From an uncultured Caulobacter sp. (GTDB taxonomy: Bacteria; Pseudomonadota; Alphaproteobacteria; Caulobacterales; Caulobacteraceae), in assembly GCA_913776195.1 (NCBI GenBank), contig CAJYMH010000006.1:1-64000 (forward strand): a stretch of DNA of 64,000 bases, written 5' to 3'. The position numbers and the translations under genes were made by a program. The notes below the pieces were generated by a model. The model worked only from the letters and a program-made list of their open reading frames with translations. It was not told where the DNA came from and ran no database searches. Shown piece by piece: positions 37,807 through 46,080 of the stretch (position 1 is the stretch's first letter; each line of letters starts with the position of its first letter).

Positions 37807-38199
37807 ATGAGCAGCTTTCCCACCGCCCCCGACAAGCACGCCCTTGAGCGCGGCGAGGCCATCGCCCCCCGCTTCGACGCCGCCGGCCTGGTCGCCGCCG
37901 TGGCGACGGACGTTCATACGGGCGAGGTGCTGATGCTGGCCTGGATGAACGACGAGGCCCTGCGCCTAACCTTGGAAACTGGCGAGGCGCACTATTTCAG
38001 CCGCTCGCGCAACGCGCTCTGGAAGAAGGGCGAGACCAGCGGCCAGATCCAGAAGGTCGTCGAACTGCGCGTCGACTGCGATCAGGACGCCGTCTGGATC
38101 AAGGTCGAGCCGCAGGGCGACGGCGGCGCCTGCCACGTGGGCTTCAAGTCCTGCTTCTATCGCGTGGCCGAGGACGGCCGCCTGGTCGAGCGGCCGTAA
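37807..38199 (+). CDS. hisI: Phosphoribosyl-AMP cyclohydrolase HisI
   Basis: HisI hydrolyses phosphoribosyl-AMP in the third step of histidine synthesis. The 130-residue product has [38 protein letters not shown] and the zinc-binding cysteines in [10 protein letters not shown] and [12 protein letters not shown]. No HisE domain is fused. It is away from other his genes, a common state in alphaproteobacteria. Confidence 0.95.
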   Translation: MSSFPTAPDKHALERGEAIAPRFDAAGLVAAVATDVHTGEVLMLAWMNDEALRLTLETGEAHYFSRSRNALWKKGETSGQIQKVVELRVDCDQDAVWIKVEPQGDGGACHVGFKSCFYRVAEDGRLVERP

Positions 38200-38211
38200 C
38201 CTCCCCTATTC

Positions 38212-39912
38212 TCAGACTTCCGACAGGGCCTCGACCCCGCCGCCGGCCGCCGGTTTGACCGCGTAGGTCTTGAGGGTCCGCGTCTCGTACTTGGGCGACA
38301 GGACGGTGGAGACCGCGATCAGTTCGCCCTTCGCCGTCTCCTTGTTCAGGGTCAGCAGCACGAAGCCCTTGGTGTGGGCGTCGCAGAACACGACCTCCTT
38401 GTTACGCTCCATGAACGCCGGCCCGATCGGGGCTTGCGGCAGGTAGTCGCCGAACCCCGGGCTGGTGATCGACGATGCGCCGAACTCCGCCGCCACACGC
38501 TTGCCGTCGGCGTCATGCAGGTCGTTGACCCAGAAGGTGTGGCTGTCGCCGGCCAGGACGATCGGCGAGGCCTTGGCTGCGGTGAACGCCGCATAAAGCC
38601 GCTCGCGCTCGACGGGATATCCGTCCCAGCTGTCCAGGTTGCTCGGCACGTCGAAGGCCGACAGGGCCGTGGTCTGCGCCAGACGGGTCTGCACGAACTC
38701 CGGCAGGCCGGCCTGAAGCGCCGCCCACTTTTCCGCCCCCATGGTCTTGGGCAGGTTCGGCGCGGCCACGCGGCCCATGACGACCTGATTGCCCAGCACC
38801 TGCCAGGACGTGCCCGACTTGACCGAGGCCGCCAGCTCTTCCGCCAGCCACTTCTCCTGGGTCTCGCCCAGAAGGCGGCGCGACGGATCCTGCCACTTGG
38901 CGGCGAAGGCCTTAACGTCAGGCTTGCCGTCGACCATGGTGAGGTCGGTGTCGTAGTCGAGCTGCTTGCTGCGCGCGGTCAGGCGGGTCTCGACCATCAA
39001 CAGGGTCGCCACGTCGCCGAACTGGAAGCTGCGCCAGGCGCCCTCCAGGCCGTTGGCCGTCTGGCGGATCGGCATCCACTCGTAATAGGCCTTCATGGCC
39101 GCCGCCTTGCGCGCCGCCCAGTCGCCCTCGCTCTTGTCGGGGTTGTGGTTCTCTGCGCCGCCAAGCCAGGCGTCGTTGGCCGTCTCGTGATCGTCCCACA
39201 CGACGATCCACGGCGCGCGCGCATGGGCGGCCTGCAGTTGCGGGTCGGTCTTGTAGTGGGCGTGACGCGTCCGGTAGTCGGACAGGGTGACGATCTCGTG
39301 CGGCGGCAGGTGCGTGCGGCCGATCTTCGCGCCGACCGCCATGCCGTAGTCGTTCGGGCCCGCGCCGTACTCATAGATGTAGTCGCCCAGGTGCAGCACC
39401 GCGTCCACGCGCGGCAGGGCGGCGATGGCGCCGTAGGCGTTGAAGAAACCGGCCGGAAACAGCGAGCACGACGCCACCGCCAGCACCACGTCCTTGGTCG
39501 CTCCCTTGGGCAGGGTGCGGGTGCGGCCGGCGGCCTGGTCGCCCTGCGGCTTGCCGGCCAGGATCCGACGGAAGCGATACCAGTAGTCCGTCCCTGGCTT
39601 CAGGCCCGTCACGTCCACCTTGGCGGTGAAGTCACGGCTGGCGTCGGTGGACGCCTGCCCCTGCGCCACGATCCGCTTGAACTGCGGATCGGCGGCCACG
39701 TCCCAACGCAGGGCGATGGTCTCAGTGGTCTTCAGGTCGGACGGCGTCGCACGGGTCCAGATGATGACCCGGTCGGCCAGCGGATCCCCGGAAGCCACGC
39801 CATGCAGGAACGACACCCCGCCGGCATAGGTCTTGGCCGGCGTGACCGCCCCGACGGGCGAGGCGGCGCCAAAGCCCAGAAGCGCCAGTGCGCCACGACG
39901 ATTCATCTTCAT
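38212..39912 (-). CDS. phoD: Alkaline phosphatase D family protein (PhoD-like)
   Basis: The 566-residue enzyme is a secreted phosphodiesterase/phosphomonoesterase of the PhoD type. The N-terminus MKMNRRGALALLGFGAASPVGA has a twin Arg and hydrophobic stretch typical of Tat export. Family motifs are FLHGVASGDPLADRVIIWTR, LAVASCSLFPAGFFNAYGAIA, HLGDYIYEYG, WIVVWDDHETANDAW and VLAGDSHTFWVNDL, which carry the metal ligands. I start at 39912; the frame is open upstream into the neighbouring receptor gene. It is probably co-transcribed with the receptor 26 bases upstream, suggesting phosphate acquisition. Confidence 0.9.
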   Translation of the reverse strand: MKMNRRGALALLGFGAASPVGAVTPAKTYAGGVSFLHGVASGDPLADRVIIWTRATPSDLKTTETIALRWDVAADPQFKRIVAQGQASTDASRDFTAKVDVTGLKPGTDYWYRFRRILAGKPQGDQAAGRTRTLPKGATKDVVLAVASCSLFPAGFFNAYGAIAALPRVDAVLHLGDYIYEYGAGPNDYGMAVGAKIGRTHLPPHEIVTLSDYRTRHAHYKTDPQLQAAHARAPWIVVWDDHETANDAWLGGAENHNPDKSEGDWAARKAAAMKAYYEWMPIRQTANGLEGAWRSFQFGDVATLLMVETRLTARSKQLDYDTDLTMVDGKPDVKAFAAKWQDPSRRLLGETQEKWLAEELAASVKSGTSWQVLGNQVVMGRVAAPNLPKTMGAEKWAALQAGLPEFVQTRLAQTTALSAFDVPSNLDSWDGYPVERERLYAAFTAAKASPIVLAGDSHTFWVNDLHDADGKRVAAEFGASSITSPGFGDYLPQAPIGPAFMERNKEVVFCDAHTKGFVLLTLNKETAKGELIAVSTVLSPKYETRTLKTYAVKPAAGGGVEALSEV

Positions 39913-39938
39913 GATCGGTCCCCCCGTTTTTCCGCAGC

Positions 39939-42263
39939 CTAGCGCCGGATCGTCAGGCTGACACCGTAGTAGCGCGGCTCGCCGGCGATGAAGGTGGCGA
40001 TGCCGAAGCCGTCGCCGGTGTTGCCCGCGTCCTTGATGTAGTCCTGCTTGAGGACGTTGTTGGCGAAGGCGCCGACCTCCCACGTGCCGTCCTCCGGCGC
40101 GTAGTTCACCCGCAGGTTCAGCAGGCCATAGGCCTTCTGGAACTCGTCCTGGATCTTGTCGGCCGACTGCAGATCGGGACGGTCGTTGTTGTTGTCGAAG
40201 AACACCTTGGACTGCCAGGTGTAGGTCGGAACCACCGACATCTTGCCCTGCATCACCGGGAAATCGACCTTCGCGCCGAACGAGGCCGAGTGGTCCGGCG
40301 AGAGCCGGAAGCTGTTGCCTTCGAACAGGCCGATGTCGAAGCGCGCGTGGTTGTAGCCATAGGTGGCGAACAGGCGGGTGTTCGGGTTCGGACGCCAGTT
40401 GGCCTGCCCCTCGAAGCCGTAGGCCGAGGCCTTGCCCGCGTTGATGCTGACCACCTGGCCGGCGTCGTTACGGATCGAGGTTTGGAAGTTGTCGTACGCG
40501 TAGTCGTAGATCGAGCCTTCCAGGGTCAGGGTGCGGTCCAGGAACTCGCCCTTGGCGCCGACCTCGATGCTATCGACCACTTCGCCCGGCAGGATGTTGT
40601 AGCGGACATTGCCGCCCGGCGTGGTCGGCGCCGCGACGCCCAGCACCTTGGGCCGGCGGCCGCGGGCATAGGACGCATACAGGCTGACATTGTCCGTCGC
40701 CGCATAGCGGGCCACGGCGCGATAGGTGATCCCATCATCGTCCAGCGAGCTGTATTGCGGCTTGCCGCCCGGAGTCGGCTGGGCGATCAGGCCGCGCGCC
40801 ACGGTGGCGGTCGAGCCGCCCAGGACCGAGCCGCCGTTCATCAGCACCGCCGAATAGCCGCTGGTCTTGTCGTCCTGGGTGTAGCGAACACCCGCCGTCA
40901 GTTCGAGGCGGTCGATGGGACGCCAGGTGGCGTCGGCGAAATAGTCGTACGAGGTCGTCTCGCCATAGTTGGCGAAGGCCTCGCGGTGATCGGCCTTGAG
41001 GGCCGCCAGGGCCGGCAGGTTCAGGATCGCCGGCAGCGGCAGACCGTTAGGCTTGGGCAGCTGGCCGGTGGAGACCAGGGCGTAAACCTTTTCGTTCACC
41101 GACAGCGGCACGCGTTGCGAGCCGTTTTCGTGGAAGTAGCTGACCCCGGCGAAAGCCGTGACCTTGCCGCCGTTATCGTAGGCCAGGCGCAGTTCCTGGC
41201 TGGTCTGGCGGCCCCAGGCCACCTCGGCGAACACGAACAGCGGCAGCGAGAAGCCGTCGGCGTCGAAGACTTCCGTGCCCTCGAAGCGGCGATAGGCCGA
41301 GATCGACGACAAGGTCAGCGCGTCGCTGATCTTGTAGTCGGCTAGGGCGGTCATGCCGTAGACCTTACGCTCCAGGCCCAGCGGCAGGTTGTTCTCAAAG
41401 CCCGCGATGCTGGTCAGGGCCGCGCCCGAATTGCGGCCCAGGTCGCCGATCACCGCGCCCGTGGTCGGGTTGGTCGGCGCGTAGGTCAGCGACTTGAACG
41501 AAGTGCCGCTCGGGCTGTCTTCCTGATAGTTGGCGACCACATCGATGTTCAGGCGGTCGTTGGGCTGAAAGCGCAGAGCCACCCGGCCGGCCTTGGTGTC
41601 GGTGGAGTTGAAGTCCTCGCCGCCCAGCAGGTTCTCGACGAAACCGTCGCGCTGCTTGACCCGGCCGGACAGACGCACCGCGAAGGTGTCGGACAGCGGC
41701 ATGTTCACCATCGCCTCGCCCATGACGTAGCCGTAGTTGCCGACCTCGCCCCTGGCGGCGAAGCCGAAGGCTTCGGTCTTGGCTTTCGCCTGGACGATGT
41801 TCACCGCCCCGATCAGGGCGCCCCGGCCGTACAGGGTCGATTGCGGGCCTTTGGCGATCTCGATCCGCTCGTTGTCGAACAGCTCGACGTAGGAGCCGCG
41901 CGACTTGGAGATCGACACGCCGTCCTGGAAGACCGAAACGCGCGGCTCGTTGGTCGCCTCGCCCGAGTCCGAGGTGATGCCGCGCATCACGAAGCCCGGA
42001 TTGTTCGGCGATTGGTTCTGCACCTCGAAGCCGGGGACGTAGAGCGACAGCTCCTCGAACTCCTGGACGCCGATCTCCTCCAGAAACTGACCGGTATAGG
42101 CGGTCAGGGCGATCGGTACGTCCTTGACGCTCTGTTCGCGCTTTTGGGCGGTGACGATCAGGGTGTCCACCGACGCATCGACGGCCGCGTCGGCCTCGGC
42201 GTGCGCCTGACCGGCGAGAATGGCGACAAAGCTGGTCGCGGCCAGCAGCAGGTTACGCTTCAT
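39939..42263 (-). CDS. TonB-dependent receptor (first of a tandem pair, next to phoD)
   Basis: The 774-residue outer-membrane receptor has a signal peptide (MKRNLLLAATSFVAILAGQAHA), the TonB-box region VDTLIVTAQKREQSVKDVPIALTAY, a plug domain with VPGFEVQNQSPNNPGFVMRGI and IEIAKGPQSTLYGRGALIGAVNIVQAKA, and a beta-barrel. It is a clear paralogue of the receptor at 42361-44910. A terminator-like hairpin ends 2 bases before the ATG at 42263, and the frame is open upstream to 42341. The ligand may be a phosphorylated compound given phoD downstream. Confidence 0.92.
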   Translation of the reverse strand: MKRNLLLAATSFVAILAGQAHAEADAAVDASVDTLIVTAQKREQSVKDVPIALTAYTGQFLEEIGVQEFEELSLYVPGFEVQNQSPNNPGFVMRGITSDSGEATNEPRVSVFQDGVSISKSRGSYVELFDNERIEIAKGPQSTLYGRGALIGAVNIVQAKAKTEAFGFAARGEVGNYGYVMGEAMVNMPLSDTFAVRLSGRVKQRDGFVENLLGGEDFNSTDTKAGRVALRFQPNDRLNIDVVANYQEDSPSGTSFKSLTYAPTNPTTGAVIGDLGRNSGAALTSIAGFENNLPLGLERKVYGMTALADYKISDALTLSSISAYRRFEGTEVFDADGFSLPLFVFAEVAWGRQTSQELRLAYDNGGKVTAFAGVSYFHENGSQRVPLSVNEKVYALVSTGQLPKPNGLPLPAILNLPALAALKADHREAFANYGETTSYDYFADATWRPIDRLELTAGVRYTQDDKTSGYSAVLMNGGSVLGGSTATVARGLIAQPTPGGKPQYSSLDDDGITYRAVARYAATDNVSLYASYARGRRPKVLGVAAPTTPGGNVRYNILPGEVVDSIEVGAKGEFLDRTLTLEGSIYDYAYDNFQTSIRNDAGQVVSINAGKASAYGFEGQANWRPNPNTRLFATYGYNHARFDIGLFEGNSFRLSPDHSASFGAKVDFPVMQGKMSVVPTYTWQSKVFFDNNNDRPDLQSADKIQDEFQKAYGLLNLRVNYAPEDGTWEVGAFANNVLKQDYIKDAGNTGDGFGIATFIAGEPRYYGVSLTIRR

Positions 42264-42265
42264 GG

Positions 42266-42296
42266 AAAAACAGCCCCCATCGAATGATGGGGGCTG
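42266..42296 (-). terminator. Terminator-type hairpin and T-tract directly before a receptor start codon
   Basis: On the minus strand an 11-bp perfect stem (42296-42286 with 42281-42271, loop of 4) is followed by TTTTT (42270-42266), then CC and the ATG of the receptor gene. It fits an intrinsic terminator for the upstream receptor gene (stop at 42361). The only plausible Shine-Dalgarno sequence of the downstream gene is inside the stem, so the same element may act as an attenuator or sequester the ribosome binding site. Confidence 0.75.
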
Positions 42297-42360
42297 CGTA
42301 AGCTTCACCGATGTCCGGGACGCGACCGCCCCGTGACGCATGCGTGAAAATGGTCGTCGA

Positions 42361-44910
42361 TCAGTTGAACTTCCACGCCATCGACACGCCGTACATGCGC
42401 GGCGCGCCGGCGATGAAGGTCGGCAGGCCCAGGCTGTCGCCGGTGTTGCCGGCGTCGATGATATATTCCTTGTCCAGGGCGTTGTTGACGAACGCCTCGA
42501 CCACCAGCGGGTAGTCCGCCGGGGTATAGGCCAGCCGCAGGTTCAGCAGGCCGTAGGCCTTCTGCAGCTCGTCCTGCGCGGCGTCGGCCACGAAGACGCG
42601 CGGCGGGCGCTGGTACTGCGGCAGGTCGTTGTTGTCGTCGAAGAAGATTTTCGAGCGGTAGCTGTAGCTCGGGCGGAAATCGAACTGGCCGCCCAGGGCG
42701 TCCATGCGGAACGAACCGCCCACCGACAGCGTGTGGTCCGGCGACAGACGGAAGTGGTTGCCGTCATAGGCGCCCCCGTCGAAGCGGGCGTGGCTGTAGG
42801 CGTAGGTGGCGAACAGATCGACATTCCCCGCCACGGTCCAGTCGGCCTGGCCTTCGAAGCCATAGGCCGTGGCCTTGCCGGCGTTGGTGGTGATGAACAC
42901 CGTGCCCTGCTGCTGGATGGTCTGGAAGTTGTCGTAGTCGAAGTAATAGACCGCGCCTTCCAGACGCAGGCCCTGCTCGCGCAGGTGGGTCTTCACGCCG
43001 ATCTCGTAGCTGTCCACCGTCTCGGCCTCCACGCGCTCAAAGCGCGGGGCGGCGTAGGGGGTGGTCGGCGGGCCGGCCTGCATCACTTCCGGACGACGGC
43101 CGCGCGCGTAGGACGCGTAGATGTTGGCGTCGTCGGTCAGGGCGTAGCGGCCGACCAGGCGCCAGGTGAAGCTAGAATCCTCGTTGTCCGCCGAGAACGC
43201 CTGGCCGTTGCCGGTGGTCGGCTGGAAGGTCAGGCCGAAGTTCGGCAGTTGGGCCGCCGGGATCTGTTGGACGATCGGCAGTTGCAGCCCGCCGATGATG
43301 CCGTTGGCCAGGGCCAGATTCCCCGCCGTGCCCGTGGCCGCCAACTGGGCCGCGCCGATGACGCCGCCCAGGACCGAGCGCCCGCCGATGGTGGCCGACG
43401 AGAACGTCGTGGTCTTCTCGTCGCGGGTCCAGCGCAGGCCGCCCGACAGCTCCAGGCGGTCGGTGGCGCGGAAGGTCACGTCGCCGAACAGGTCGATGCT
43501 GTCCAGGTCGCCCCGGTTCAGGGCCGTTTCCTGATGGTTGGAGCGCAGGTTGGCGGCGATGGCGCCGGCCTGGGTCGGGGTCAGCAACAGGCGGTTGCCG
43601 CTCAGCGCCGCCGCGATGCCCTGCACTAGGGCGCCGGTGAAGGCGGTGTTGTTGAACACTGCGGCCGGGGCCGGGGTGGTGGGGGCGAAGCCGAGGTTCG
43701 CCGCGCCGGCGTTCAACTGGCCGGTCAGGACCGCCAGGCCCATGCGCTCGTCGAACTGCAGCGGAGTGCGCTGGCTGCCGTCTTCATGGAAGAAGTCGCC
43801 GCCAAAGAAACCGGTCCAGCGGCCGCCGGCGTCGTAGTTGACGCGCAGCTCCTGGCTCCACTGGTTGCCCTTGCCGTGATTCAGGCCGGTCAGGATCGGC
43901 AGGGCCAGGCCGTCCGGATCATAGACTTCCTTGGACTCGAACTGACGCCAGGCCGTCACCGAAGCCAGGGTCAGGCTGTCGGTCAGCTCGTAGTTCACCA
44001 AGGCGGTGGCGCCCTGCACGGTGCGATCCACGCCAAGGTCGCCCTGGCCAAAGCTCGCGGGGGCGGCCAGAGCCGCCGGCTCCCACGGCTCACGGCCCGC
44101 CAGGACTTGGCCGGTCAGCGGGCTGGCGGGCGAGAAGCCGCCGGACTTAAACGCCGTGCCGGTGGGGTCGTCGTGCTGGTAGTTGTAGATCAGGTCGGCG
44201 CTCAGCTTGCCGCCAGAACGGTACGACAGGGTGCCGCGCACGGCGTAGGTGCTGATCGAGTTGAAGTCGTCGCCGCCCAGGGCGTTCTCGACGTAACCGT
44301 CACGTTCGCGCAGGCGGCCGGCCAGACGCACCGCGAACTGCTCGTTCAGCGGCAGGTTGACGTAGCCCTCGGCGTTGACCTGGCCGAAGTTGCCGCCGCC
44401 CAGCTTCGCCCAGGCGGACATGGCCGACGGGTCGGCCTTGGCCTGGATCAGGTTCACCGCGCCGATCATGGCGCCGCGGCCGTACAGGGTCGATTGCGGC
44501 CCCTTGGCCACTTCCACGCGCTCTAGGTCGAATAGCTCGATGTAGGAGCCCTGCGCCTTGGAGATCGACACCCCGTCCTGGAACACCGACACCCGCGCTT
44601 CGGCGGTGGCTTCGGTGGAGTCCGAGGTGATGCCCCGCATCACGAAGCCCGGATTGTTCGGCGACTGGTCCTGGACCAGCAGGCCGGGGGTGAATCGCGA
44701 AAGCTGCTGGAAGTCCTGCACGCCCAGCTTCTCCAGCCGGTCGCCGCTATAGGCGGTCAGCGCCATGGGCACGTCGATCGCCGCCTGCTCGCGCTTTTGC
44801 GCGGTGACGATCAGCTCGTCGATCAGGTCGTTGCTCTGGGCCTGCGCAGCGCCGGCGACGAGCGCCGATAGGCTGACCGCGGCCAGAAGGCTGGTTTGAA
44901 ACGGACGCAT
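42361..44910 (-). CDS. TonB-dependent receptor (second of the tandem pair)
   Basis: The 849-residue outer-membrane receptor starts with signal peptide MRPFQTSLLAAVSLSALVAGAAQAQ, followed by IDELIVTAQKREQAAIDVPMALTAY (TonB box region), the plug (TPGLLVQDQSPNNPGFVMRGI; VEVAKGPQSTLYGRGAMIGAVNLIQAKA) and a barrel ending in MYGVSMAWKFN. Blocks of close identity to the neighbouring receptor show a tandem duplication; this copy is about 75 residues longer, partly through extra loop sequence near residues 430-480. It is the first gene of the receptor-receptor-phoD series, and GGGGGG lies upstream of its ATG. Confidence 0.93.
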   Translation of the reverse strand: MRPFQTSLLAAVSLSALVAGAAQAQSNDLIDELIVTAQKREQAAIDVPMALTAYSGDRLEKLGVQDFQQLSRFTPGLLVQDQSPNNPGFVMRGITSDSTEATAEARVSVFQDGVSISKAQGSYIELFDLERVEVAKGPQSTLYGRGAMIGAVNLIQAKADPSAMSAWAKLGGGNFGQVNAEGYVNLPLNEQFAVRLAGRLRERDGYVENALGGDDFNSISTYAVRGTLSYRSGGKLSADLIYNYQHDDPTGTAFKSGGFSPASPLTGQVLAGREPWEPAALAAPASFGQGDLGVDRTVQGATALVNYELTDSLTLASVTAWRQFESKEVYDPDGLALPILTGLNHGKGNQWSQELRVNYDAGGRWTGFFGGDFFHEDGSQRTPLQFDERMGLAVLTGQLNAGAANLGFAPTTPAPAAVFNNTAFTGALVQGIAAALSGNRLLLTPTQAGAIAANLRSNHQETALNRGDLDSIDLFGDVTFRATDRLELSGGLRWTRDEKTTTFSSATIGGRSVLGGVIGAAQLAATGTAGNLALANGIIGGLQLPIVQQIPAAQLPNFGLTFQPTTGNGQAFSADNEDSSFTWRLVGRYALTDDANIYASYARGRRPEVMQAGPPTTPYAAPRFERVEAETVDSYEIGVKTHLREQGLRLEGAVYYFDYDNFQTIQQQGTVFITTNAGKATAYGFEGQADWTVAGNVDLFATYAYSHARFDGGAYDGNHFRLSPDHTLSVGGSFRMDALGGQFDFRPSYSYRSKIFFDDNNDLPQYQRPPRVFVADAAQDELQKAYGLLNLRLAYTPADYPLVVEAFVNNALDKEYIIDAGNTGDSLGLPTFIAGAPRMYGVSMAWKFN

Positions 44911-45003
44911 CTATTATCCCCCCTGCATGACCGAGGCGCGGCTCCGCCGCCCACTCCACCCGGTTCTGCCACTCTGGTTGTGACGCCTATATGAAGAACC
45001 GTG

Positions 45004-45996
45004 ATGCGCGAAGACTTGCCTGAAGACGAAACCGATTTCGAAGTGCGGCTGGTGCAGATTGGTGACGCCGCCGCCGGCGAGCGGCTGGACAAGGCCTTGG
45101 CCTCGGCCGCTCCGGAGCTTTCGCGCGCCCGCCTCCAGGCCCTGATGGCCGACGGTCTGATCCGCCGCGACGGCGTCCCCGCGACCTCCGGTTCGGCCAA
45201 GGCCCAGCCCGGCGAGTACGAAATCCTGATCCCGCCTCCTGCCCCGGCCGAGCCGCGGCCCGAGGCGATCCCCCTGACCGTGCTGTTCGAGGACGCCCAC
45301 CTGATCGTCGTCGACAAGCCGGCCGGCATGGCGGTCCACCCGGCTCCGGGAACCGACAGCGGCACCCTGGTCAACGCCCTCCTGCATCACTGCGGCGACA
45401 GCCTGTCGGGCGTCGGCGGGGTGGCGCGCCCCGGCATCGTTCACCGCCTGGACAAGGAGACGTCGGGGGTCATGGTCGCGGCCAAGTCCGACGCCGCCCA
45501 TCAGGGCCTGTCGAAGCTGTTCGCGACCCACGACATCGACCGCGTCTATGTGGCTCTGACCCGTGGCGCGCCCTACCCGTCAAAAGGGACAGTGGACACC
45601 CAGATCGGCCGCTCCAGCAGCGACCGAAAGAAGATGGCCGTGCTGAAGACCGGCGGCCGCCAGGCCATCACCCACTATGCGGTGGAGAAGACCTTCGGTC
45701 CGCAAGAGAAGCCCTTGGCGGCGCGTGTCTCCTGCCGCCTGCAGACCGGACGCACCCATCAGATCCGCGTTCATATGGCTTCGAAGGGGTCGCCTTGTTT
45801 GGCCGACCCGATTTACGGCTCCGGCACGCCCGCCCCGGTGGTGCGCGAAGCCATCAGCGCCTCCGGCCTCGCGCGCCAGGCCTTGCACGCGGCGGTGCTG
45901 GGCTTCGTCCACCCGATCACCGACGAGAAACTGCGCTTCGAGACCCCCTTGCCCTCCGACATGGCGACGCTGGAGGCCGCGCTGGCCGCTCTCTAA
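45004..45996 (+). CDS. RluA/RluD family 23S rRNA pseudouridine synthase
   Basis: The 330-residue product has an N-terminal S4-like RNA-binding region (GERLDKALASAAPELSRARLQALMADGLIRRDG), the catalytic motif GIVHRLDKETSGVMVAAK with the nucleophilic Asp, and the conserved CRLQTGRTHQIRVHM and HAAVLGFVHPIT. The S4 domain suggests RluD-type specificity for helix 69 of 23S rRNA, but RluC or RluA types cannot be excluded. A GTG one codon upstream (45001) is an alternative start. It is divergent from the receptor cluster. Confidence 0.92.
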   Translation: MREDLPEDETDFEVRLVQIGDAAAGERLDKALASAAPELSRARLQALMADGLIRRDGVPATSGSAKAQPGEYEILIPPPAPAEPRPEAIPLTVLFEDAHLIVVDKPAGMAVHPAPGTDSGTLVNALLHHCGDSLSGVGGVARPGIVHRLDKETSGVMVAAKSDAAHQGLSKLFATHDIDRVYVALTRGAPYPSKGTVDTQIGRSSSDRKKMAVLKTGGRQAITHYAVEKTFGPQEKPLAARVSCRLQTGRTHQIRVHMASKGSPCLADPIYGSGTPAPVVREAISASGLARQALHAAVLGFVHPITDEKLRFETPLPSDMATLEAALAAL

Positions 45997-46014
45997 CGAT
46001 TATGCTGCAGCGCA

Positions 46015-46044
46015 TTGTTCGCAGGTGCGAGATAAGCCTATAGT
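46015..46044 (+). promoter_or_regulatory. Candidate promoter with an embedded dyad, upstream of the acyl-CoA dehydrogenase
   Basis: TTGTTC (46015-46020) and TATAGT (46039-46044) are separated by 18 bases. The spacer contains TCGCA-GG-TGCGA (46019-46030), a 5-bp dyad placed where a repressor would block polymerase. A TGC-rich GCTGCAGC lies just upstream at 46004-46011. The regulator is unknown; TetR-type genes follow downstream. Confidence 0.45.
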
Positions 46045-46080
46045 CCCGGCAACAACGATAAAACGCAGGGGAGAGAGACC

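Noticed and set aside
38212..40083. Longer start for the PhoD-like protein at 40083
   Set aside because: The 57 additional residues are Arg/Gln/His-rich, overlap the end of the receptor gene and would bury the twin-arginine signal. The ATG at 39912 gives a normal export signal.
42340..43629. 429-codon open frame on the plus strand within the TonB receptor gene
   Set aside because: It is antisense to a clear receptor coding sequence, with Arg/Val/Gly-rich mirror composition and no family features.
44911..45003. Riboswitch (such as cobalamin) upstream of the TonB receptor pair
   Set aside because: Only about 90 bases are available before the divergent gene and no conserved riboswitch core such as a B12 box is visible.
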